A DNA stretch of 64,000 nucleotides from positions 1,986,501 to 2,050,500 of the forward strand of contig OX344762.1 of the NCBI GenBank assembly GCA_947034895.1, given 5' to 3'. The DNA is from Rhytidiadelphus loreus (taxonomy: Eukaryota > Streptophyta > Bryopsida > Hypnales > Hylocomiaceae). Made by a program: the position numbers and the translations under genes. Below are positions 56,801 to 64,000 of this stretch, in pieces. Position 1 is the stretch's first letter. Every line of letters begins with the position of its first letter. The notes under the pieces were generated by a model. It saw only the letters and a program-made list of their open reading frames with translations. It searched no databases and was not told the origin of the DNA.

Positions 56801-59240
56801 CCTAAATTCTTGAGCAATAGAAACGTATTCTGAAAGTTACTATAATGGAGTATTAGATTTCGAAGTGGACTCGTTGTTTCTTGATTGGGCACTTTCAGGG
56901 TTAAAATCGCAGTTGCGCTTGATGTACATGCTTTGATTGTTATTTGGGACATTGATATATGGTTTGCTATGTACTGCAGTCGGATGACGCAGAAGCACCA
57001 AGCGAAGCTTTTGCTCCGAAGTCAGGCACCTCCACGGGGAGACAAGGTGATGACATTTCTGGATTGAGTATGCGCTGAAGGGGAGTTTTTAAGTGCAATG
57101 ATTTTGAAATGAAAATTAAGTATTGTTTTTTTTAGCAGTGTTCCCTTGTGATTTAATGGAGTTAAGAAGTTTCACCCTTGATTTCACCTTGTGTTTCACT
57201 TTCATCTCCTAGAAATGAGGATACTTTATAATTCATTGGAATATGCCTTCTATGCTAATTGCACCTCTTCAAACGCAAATTTTCAATGAAGTCAAGCATT
57301 GGAGGTGCGTAACGTTAGATTTAGAGGTTGGGAGATTAAAATGGGTTCCCCAATTTTTAAGACTTCGATCCTCTTCAAGTTACTAGAAGCTTGTCCAATG
57401 TTTTTTCTCACTTCCACTAGGAAAGATTAGGTTGACTAGACTCAAAATTCGAACAAAAGATCTAGCACCTCAAACTAATGTGCATTCTTTGCCTTTGCAG
57501 GTTTGGTGCCCCAGATCGTCCTGCTGATCTTTCTCGCATTGCCACCACCCATGATGTTTGCTTTATCAAAGGCAGAGGGTTTTGCTTCTCGGTCACGGAT
57601 TGTACGGTCTGCTTCGGCCAAATACTTCTACATCATCATTTTCAATGTCTACTTTGGAGTGACCATCTTTGGGACTATTTTTGCGAATCTCAGCACCATC
57701 AAGGGAATGCTGGATGAAGATAAGTTCTTAATAGCTCGTCTCATACGACTGCTTGGCTCCCAATTGCCCCCTGTCGCCATGTATTACATCACATACATTG
57801 TGCTCAAGTAAGTGACCACAGAACCCTTTTATTGCACAGTGGCCGTAGACATTTAGCATAGTCATCCGTTCACCCTTGCAAACCAAGTGCCTGAACAAAG
57901 GAGTTGCTGATTGTAACAGGGGGTCAGTATAGGAGATGTCCTAACGGTTCTAGTATCCTCATCCTTAGTGCTGGCACATGTATGTATGTATTGTATGACA
58001 TTGATGAGTTGGTTTGTGACATTTGGGGCAGGTTTAGCATTGGTTACGGTGTAGAATTGTCGCGCCTCATCTCCTTGATCAGTTACCATTTGAAACGTAA
58101 GTTCAAGTGCCAGTCAGAGTGGGAGAAACGCGAGTCATGGGCTCCAGAAGCCTTCACATATCACCAGAGCATCCCCAACGACCTTCTCATCTTGACATTG
58201 GCCCTGTGCTATGCTGTTATTGCGCCCATGATTCTCGTTTTTGCCTTCCTTTACTTCTTGCTGGGATGGCTAGTGCAGCGTAATCAGGTTCGGATTTCTC
58301 TTCTTTCTGCACAACTCACACTAGATAGCATACATTGATGTAGTTATTTTCTAAATAATTTTCTTAAAACCCAAAGGACCAAGTATTTATGATCGATTAT
58401 ATTGTGAAAAACATTATTCAAGTGGGACCGAGACCTATGCCACCAGAATTGATGACGAACATTAATGTTGCAATATTGCACATGATGGTCGATAAACAAA
58501 ATTTGGACAAAAGAAAGTCCCATATGACGTACTTTTTCTGCTAAAAGATGAGGCCCAATCGCGACTTCTTGTTGAACCCCTAAAGAATTAATTATTCATG
58601 GTTATATGACAACCAATTTGATTGATCATAATCTGAAAATCTAATTCGAGTGGGGTCAAATTTTATGTCACCAGAACATTGCACGAGTTGGCCAAAAAAC
58701 GAATATAAAATGTTCAAAAGGAAGTCTTTACATGACCTAACCAGCATGCAAACAAAAACATGAAGCCGAATCTGGGTTACGTGGTTAAACTTATTGCGTT
58801 CCCCTATCACTGGGTCTTATTGATTGTTCCTCTCTAATTTCTGATTTGTGATTTCACAGGCTTTGAACGTGCATGTCCCGGATTGGGAGAGTAACGGGAG
58901 CTTGTGGCCGCACATCCACCACCGAATTCTGGCTGCGCTTTTAGCTGCACAGATCACGGCAATCGTCTATTTTGCAGTGAAAGAATTTGAATTCACGCCC
59001 ATCTTATTAATACTCCCTGTCCTGACACTCATTTTCCATGTCCACTGCAAGCGAAAGTTTCGGCCCTTGATTGAGTGTGTGTCACTTTACATGGCCACTG
59101 CAGAAACTAAAGAGCAACCTTCCTCGGACGACATTGTTGAGGCCTACACTCCCATTTATTTAAAAGAGGGTGCTCCAGGGATTGATCGTCGAGACTCCAG
59201 CGAACGAGTTTCAAAACCTGATCCCCCAAGTGATGTGTAG
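53816..59240 (+). CDS. OSCA/CSC1-type mechanosensitive cation channel, ERD4 (OSCA3)-like
   Basis: Eight-exon model: 53816-54086, 54631-55064, 55574-55867, 56322-56585, 56980-57046, 57501-57807, 58032-58287 and 58860-59240. All joins are GT-AG and in frame, giving 757 residues. Order: an N-terminal span and the RPGNAVIYHPLRVL loop; FDNLSMGNVEPGSSKIW and the next spans; a cytosolic domain (FAVLVRDIP, KTGFLGCMGPEVDTIDYL, APDWSVTPAPEPNAVVWRNL); then the pore-forming DUF221 region (SKAEGFASRS, SAKYFYIIIFNVYFGVTIFG, IGYGVELSRL, PNDLLILTLALCYAVIAP, WPHIHHRILAAL). OSCA proteins are plasma-membrane or endomembrane channels gated by osmotic or membrane tension. The sequence is closest to what I recall of ERD4/OSCA3.1 (724 aa). 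Exon 5 adds 22 polar residues that ERD4 lacks. The first ATG in frame is used. Introns carry four dispersed repeats and a MITE. Confidence 0.92.
54300..54402 (+). pseudogene. Ghost copy of OSCA exon 2 start inside intron 1
   Basis: This intronic stretch matches 54600-54690, the acceptor region and first codons of exon 2. Shared are CGTGACATTCGCA, TGTGCAGC.TTGGAGA, CGTGTTGTCCGCC and CCCGGTGTT/CCCGTGTT. Small indels break the frame. Around it the phrase GGAGAACGAAAA recurs at about 54222, 54437 and 54501, so the intron grew by several partial tandem duplications. Confidence 0.72.
55130..55275 (+). repeat. Intronic dispersed repeat, copy C (OSCA intron 2)
   Basis: Partial copy with TTCTGGTGATATAAAACTTA, CCCCATCTGAATTC, AGTATGATCA and GTGAATCTTTGGTCTTTTAG. 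Confidence 0.65.
55319..55500 (+). repeat. Intronic dispersed repeat, copy D (OSCA intron 2)
   Basis: Has the 5' part of the family (AACCCCTAAAGGGCTAAGTG, CCAAATTGGCTCTCG, GAGTAGGTCACAAGGGGACT), followed by ATGTTCTTCACTGGTTCTGG and TGATATAAAATTG. It lies head to tail with copy C. Confidence 0.7.
56674..56900 (+). mobile_element. TTAA-flanked MITE in OSCA intron 4
   Basis: A 227-bp non-coding segment starting CCCTAAAG and ending CTTTCAGGG, with TTAA on each side (56670-56673 and 56901-56904). Its right part (TTCGAAGTGGACT, TTGGGCACTTT) recurs at about 22105-22160 and 33965-34018. The ends and TTAA target are piggyBac-like. Confidence 0.5.
58372..58595 (-). repeat. Intronic dispersed repeat, copy E (OSCA intron 7, reversed)
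   Basis: Reverse-orientation copy. On the plus strand it shows ACCAAGTATTTATGATCGAT, TGCCACCAGAATTGATGACG, GCCCAATCGCGAC and GAACCCCTAAAG. Confidence 0.62.
58596..58790 (-). repeat. Intronic dispersed repeat, copy F (OSCA intron 7, reversed)
   Basis: Second reversed copy directly after copy E. It has TTGATTGATCATAATCTGAA, TTTTATGTCACCAGAACATT and GGAAGTCTTTACATGACCTA on the plus strand. Confidence 0.65.
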
Positions 59241-61762
59241 TTTGTACATTTCTGTACCTTGAAAATTTGTACCATTACTAGTTGCCTTTTCCACCCACTA
59301 GAATCATTATTTAGTATTCCTTCCTTGAAGTTAGAAAGCCACACAATGATGCATCTTGCCAGCTTGAGTTTAGGTAGCTTCGATATTAATATTAGACACT
59401 ATAGAATATATCTGGAGCAACTTCAATGAGCTGTGGAATGAGTTATGGAGTTAGGTTGATGTGAGGATGCAGAGTGTAGTGCTCTCTTAGTCTACTCAAT
59501 TAGTGATGAGAAAGGAGGATCTTGTATACCATCTTGTTCTATTAGGAGAAATATTTGCAGATTAGATCCGCGGGTTCTATTTCAGTAATTGACCATTCGT
59601 GTATGTAAAGTGATACACTTATCAGAATTCAGAGTCTGTACCAACAAGGTATTTTTTTGTGACTTAGTGTGTTCAGTGGCCTTGGATAATGGGCTTCCTC
59701 CTCGCTTTGCAACTGCACTGAAGTCACAATTTAACTGAAGGCCACGATATTTCGATGTAAGGTCGCACTAACTGTGGTTATTTTTCATGAATATTGTGGT
59801 CTATTCTATTGCAAACGGATGGAAAACTGATTCATATAAGTAAATTAAAAATGGTTCAAATGGATGAGTTTATCCACTGTAGACCATGTTGTATTGGGGC
59901 GGTCCCGGTAAGTTAGCTGTCGGTGACTTCAGCGAGTTCGATCGCCGTAGCGTTTCCCATATGGATGCATCCTTTGGAGTGAGTACGATTTCTTCAACGA
60001 TTTCTGTGAAGGACGGATGGGAGGGATGCACTACAGTGACACTATTGTGACAGATTCAGTATTGTCAACTTCCGTCCATATTGGGTGTGCCTCTCAAATT
60101 GCGTAATTCCGAAGTTAGCCCACCGACGTTAGTGTTACTCCTGCAGGATCGATGCACCGATTGAATTCACTTGTGAACTGCGCGCATGCATTCCACTGCA
60201 CTGATTTGACTGCTGGCAGGCTGGTCCGTACAATCTTTTATTCTAGTTATACACGTCCGTTTCGATTCATGGTCTTGTGGGTCCTTGAAAAGGTGGCAGC
60301 GACAAAAGCACATAAGTTCACATATCACAATGAGAGGCGATGCCAACCCGAAAGTCTGACATCCGCGGACCAACATGTCAGCCCAGCCTCGTCATGTCCA
60401 TCGTACACACTAATCAAAGAGGGCATGCATGAGCTTGTTTCCCAACATCTAACTGAGGGTGGTCTGCAGAGGCGGTTGAGAGAACCAACAATTGAGGAGC
60501 AACTTGGGTCCCATTTCTCAATTGACGTCCCAATAATACAACGAAGATAACTCATGACGCCTGGAGGATAGGTCGGTCTCTCGTCCACGCCAGGACACAT
60601 GTCCCACTCCTACTAGGAAGCTCCGAGACTTACCACTGGCCAAGTCAATATCGTTTTCATCCATCCACTTTGCACATCCATCCATCGGTATCATCAGGAT
60701 CGAACCCCGGTGATTCGCCAACTCGTCCGCTTCTTGGTCTGAGGTCTTTGGGTCGTGGTCGTCGGGGGGGTATCTTGGGAATTGGCTTGGGACCGTCCTC
60801 TTCGTCGTCACGACCTCTACGAGTGGCGTTGCGTAAGCGACGAGCTGCACTTTTCTCGCTTCGTTGTAGTGATCGAATCTCGGCCTTCGTCTGTTTTCAT
60901 GTACAGTTGCAGCTTCCATAGTCACGTTTGGATTCGATCGTGCCCGTTCTTTCTTTTGGGTGCGGAAGTCCTCTGCCTTTCTTCCGCTTTAACCCTATTG
61001 TGAATTCGGGTGGTGCTCGTCTCGCTGCCTATTGAACTCTGTTTTTCCATCATGTAGTTAGGTTGTCTCCTGGGCTCCCGGTTTTTGGTTGCGCACTTGA
61101 CTTGTGCAGTTGCGCCGGGCATGATTTGGTGTTTGTAGCGTGACACCCATGCGCAAGCTGATTGTTCTTCTCACGTCTGCGCCCAATTGGCCTCCGATTG
61201 GTGGTGACCATTGGGTCCATCTTCCTGCCCCGGTTGCCGCTCTCCATTTCAGGTAAATTCTCTTCTCTTTGTGTTGATTGGTATCGCCCTGTTGATCCCC
61301 TTTTTGGGCAATCGCGGAAATCCCGCAAATTTGGTGTAAAGACATTCAAACCGCACGACTACTCTGAATTGAGAGTCTTTAATTTGAATATCATTAGTGG
61401 TGTGGTCGAAGTTTTTTCGAGACTTCGATCCTCAAAACAATTGTGGCTCTTTTCTGTGTTCCGTAGCAGAGAGGACACCGTTTTCGTGGGCCTCTGATAC
61501 GTTATTGAACACGTTGTATCAGTGTACTTATTGATGATCACCATTTATTGAGTTTGGATCTTACGGTGGCCATTGCTTGAGTGACTATACACTCAAAAGC
61601 TTATGATGAGATCCCAAGGTACACAATTCATTTACTCACTGGCGCACGATTCCGGTGTTCCATTGAATCATGGATGGCACTAAAACAGAATGAATGGTGT
61701 AGCTCGGTGATCAGTCTCTGTTAGTAATTAATCTGAAGTGCTAATAGCATGGTGGAGGTTTT
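59241..61762. other. Intergenic region without a supported gene
   Basis: 59241-59850 is OSCA 3' flank. From about 60600 the DNA is GC-richer with pyrimidine tracts (60730-61260) and could be promoter and leader of the gene at 61.8 kb. ORFs of 132 codons (60152-60550 +) and 135 codons (60518-60925 -) overlap each other, have no recognisable family and no splice support. A short stretch at 61149-61252 (+), ending in a good donor, could be an alternative 5' exon. Confidence 0.45.
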
Positions 61763-62881
61763 ATGAGAACATTGACGAAGTGTCCTGTCTGGGATGTTGA
61801 TTTGTTTGTATCAGAGCGCCTGTATCCCGAATTCCAAACAATTATCATGTCTCAGATGCGGCGAACGATGTTCTTACCAGGTCCCCGAGGAGGGCCAATC
61901 CTGGCTCCATCCTCTTTGAGAAGCATGGGGCGCATCGGTTGTGAGGTGCAGCATAAACATCAAGCTCTCCTGGAGCACATCCGCCTTCCATTTCGTCTTT
62001 TCCGACGTCAGATTCTGGTACACTCAACCGTCTCTCATGCCACACTCTGCAAGTGCACATTCCTCGTATAATCTCCGAACCTATTCATGTTGTGTACACA
62101 TCTGTGTGGGCAACTTCCACATCTGCAATGAGCCTTTTTATCCCGAGGCACTGTCACTAGAGCTGACTGAGTGTATATATGCACTCAACCCTCTGTATTG
62201 GCACACTCCATTTGTCTCCCCGAGCCAGTGTCACTAGGGAGGGTTCAGTGTGATTTGATATCCGTCTTTCTGTAGTGGTCATAACTCTCCTATTTCAGGA
62301 CCTCCTCTCAGCAGTCATTTGTACAGTTCTAGATGATGATTTTCGAACATTATAAGAAGTATGCTGCCGATATGATCCGTTAGTCTTCTGTCTTGACTGA
62401 GTTGCACATGTAGTTTTTGTAAGAATATTTTGTTACGAGTCAGTAGCATCTTTGGCTGTCACTGGGGAGGTTTTGAGGGTGATTCTATTGCTGATCACTA
62501 GTACGTGCGCATGATCAGGCGGTGCTCTCCTACTTGGAATTGGTTTCAAGCCAGCCAGTGTTCTTGTACACGTTATGTTGGACGCTGTTACTGGCGGCCG
62601 TTGTGACGATCACAGCATTGAGCTTAGAGGTGGGCTTCAGCTCGAGCCTCTCTCCGTCGATGGAGGTTGTACAGCAATGTTCAAAAGACATTAACAAAGC
62701 GACAGTCGCGTGCCAGCAATGCTCCCGGCTACCTCTGGATGGCCCCAATGATTATCTCTGCGTGCCTGCAAGCCTCTTCCAGAAAACGAGGATGGATTTT
62801 GCGGTTCCTCCAATCTTCGCTGGCCTCGTGGTGGCTGCATCAGCTTTGTTTGTGCAGGGAATGAGCCTGTGGAATTACTAG
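61763..62881 (+). CDS. Small plant membrane protein, two spans (unknown function)
   Basis: Two-exon model: 61763-62017 and 62519-62881, joined at cag-att-ctg|gta and ag|gcg in phase 0. It gives 205 residues, or 177 if the ATG at 61847 is used. The N-terminus is basic and free of long hydrophobic runs (MRRTMFLPGPRGG, IRLPFRLFRRQIL). Exon 2 has a first span (FLYTLCWTLLLAAVVTITAL), a loop of about 60 residues with several Cys (VVQQCSK, CQQCSRLPLDGP, CVPASLF), then a second span (PPIFAGLVVAASALFVQGMS) and the end LWNY. The layout resembles a small family of uncharacterised plant transmembrane proteins with a Cys loop; I have no name for it. Exon 2 is secure as coding. Exon 1 and the start are inferred from phase and open frame. 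Confidence 0.6.
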
Positions 62882-63627
62882 TTATTGCCAGGGGCTGGGA
62901 AGGAGCTCCAGCATTTGTTCCAGTGACATCTACAAATATGGGCGCTGAGGATTCAAATGTGATTACCTGCGTGTATGGTTCAGATAGCAGAGATGATGAC
63001 TCGGTCTCAAATCTTACTGTATATTTGTTTAGGCGTTAGAGGCAATTAAATTAAGCAGGTACTCAAGGTTCTCATTCTTGACGTAGGACTTGCATATACC
63101 TTTCGAAGTTGAGAACGGTCCTGGTACTTGGACAACCCCCCTGCAATCGTCATCAGGATTGAATTCTCTGTGATAGAGAAGTGTCTCTCATGGACTTCGT
63201 CCTACGATCTCCAGCTTTTCAGTTTCAGGTCCGCATAGGATGTGGGATTGCTGTATACTAGGGAATCAACGCTCATTTGAACATTTTCTGTAAATGCGAT
63301 TAGCGCTAGCCAATGAAAGCATGGTGTTCTGCAGTTCACCTCACTCACATTACACTTACATTTCCGCATTCACAATACGAATTGCTGCTTCCAGGAACTG
63401 ACTCTCCAACTACCGGTATTATATACGTGTATATAATACCAGACATGATTAAAAAACGAGCGCCAAAAACGTTTCAGAAATCGTATGATCCGTATGACAC
63501 CAAAAATGCAAGCCCCAATGAGTCTAATCCCAGCAAAATCTCAGCGTAATCCCAATTACAAGGATCTGATCAAGAACAACGAGAAAGGTGTGAAGAAATG
63601 GTGAGTATTACAGCAAGTCCAAACCCA
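62882..63627. other. Intergenic, convergent 3' ends
   Basis: Holds the 3' flanks of two convergent genes. A small palindrome, TATTATATACGTGTATATAATA, lies near 63417-63438. Nothing else recognised. Confidence 0.45.
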
Positions 63628-64000
63628 CTATGCAGAAGCTTCGGCCGCTGGTGCAGTTCGTGGCAGAGTGTACACCGCCACATGCGGGAGCAGCACGGAG
63701 CCCAGGAACAACTTGCCGTCGTGCTCTTCCACCTCGCTCACCATTTTCACCACCTTGCCCTCCTGATCCTCTAGCACCTCCTTGAGGTCGCCGTCGGGTC
63801 CGTAGCGCAGGATCATACCTTTGGGCCGCCCCGCCATCAGCCCATACACGACCTTGACGGGGATGGGCAGCCGGATGATGATCCCCCACGCCCACGGCAC
63901 CTTGCTCATCACCTCCGCCATCTTCACGCGGTGGCAATGGATGGCCACCCAGAAGTCACCCGCCTCGTTGCGGCGCACATTGTCCGGCCATCCGGGCACA
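63628..64000 (-). CDS. Strictosidine-synthase-like protein, C-terminal part (truncated by window end)
   Basis: The last 124 codons of a minus-strand gene; the stop is at 63630-63628 and the 5' part lies beyond 64000. It has the end of the Str_synth six-bladed propeller: LPGWPDNVRRNEAGDFWVAI at the start, then RLPIPVKVV, KGMILRYGPDGDLKEVLEDQ, VVKMVSEVEEHDGKLFLGSV and LLPHVAVYTLP. Plant SSL proteins of this branch usually lack the catalytic Glu of true strictosidine synthase and resemble lactonase-like, membrane- or ER-associated enzymes. The region containing that residue is not in the window. Substrate unknown. Confidence 0.88.
   Translation of the reverse strand, partial: VPGWPDNVRRNEAGDFWVAIHCHRVKMAEVMSKVPWAWGIIIRLPIPVKVVYGLMAGRPKGMILRYGPDGDLKEVLEDQEGKVVKMVSEVEEHDGKLFLGSVLLPHVAVYTLPRTAPAAEASA

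Noticed and set aside
56586..57500. OSCA pseudogene by frameshift between exons 4 and 6
   Set aside because: A 67-nt exon at 56980-57046 with good splice sites restores the frame.
60152..60550. 132-codon ATG ORF
   Set aside because: Overlaps a similar-sized ORF on the other strand, with no family or splice signals.

Overview
The window is nuclear DNA of a land plant, most likely a bryophyte and probably a moss. Its genes have many short introns with GT-AG ends. The best matches are plant-specific forms of ABCI10, PI31, SEIPIN, ELF5 and ERD4/OSCA3. Genes sit in GC-richer islands separated by AT-rich DNA full of small non-coding repeats. I see no retrotransposon or transposase coding sequence, no rRNA and no confident tRNA gene. 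The moss assignment is inference.

Layout, left to right. 1-9.1 kb has no convincing gene and holds two copies of a MITE. 9.1-10.1 kb (+) is an intronless plastid ABC ATPase (ABCI10-like). 10.7-12.0 kb carries two related MITEs. 12.7-13.9 kb (+) is a three-exon gene for a six-span membrane protein of the bacterial SdpI family, followed by a decayed copy of its own 3' end. 17.3-20.4 kb (+) is a nine-exon PI31 proteasome regulator. 22.6-25.3 kb (-) is a three-exon seipin. 27.1-30.4 kb (-) is a ten-exon FBXO9-type F-box gene, divergent from a nine-exon ELF5/WBP11-like gene at 30.7-35.4 kb (+), with about 300 bp between start codons. 38.5-42.5 kb (-) is a seven-exon Vms1/ANKZF1-type gene. 42.6-53.2 kb is a repeat-rich, gene-poor block. 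It includes a duplicated element with a tRNA-like segment, a MITE insertion with a visible empty site, and a 981-bp foldback. 53.8-59.2 kb (+) is an eight-exon OSCA/CSC1 (ERD4-like) channel. 61.8-62.9 kb (+) is a probable two-exon small membrane protein. From 63.6 kb (-) the last exon of a strictosidine-synthase-like gene runs off the end.

The genes are not a pathway. Most look like single-copy housekeeping functions: protein quality control (PI31, the F-box protein, Vms1), lipid droplets (seipin), RNA processing and flowering regulation (ELF5), plastid transport (ABCI10) and osmosensing (OSCA). The most unusual item is the intron-containing SdpI-family gene. Exon models were built by hand from reading frame, splice consensus and protein similarity, and no alignment was run.
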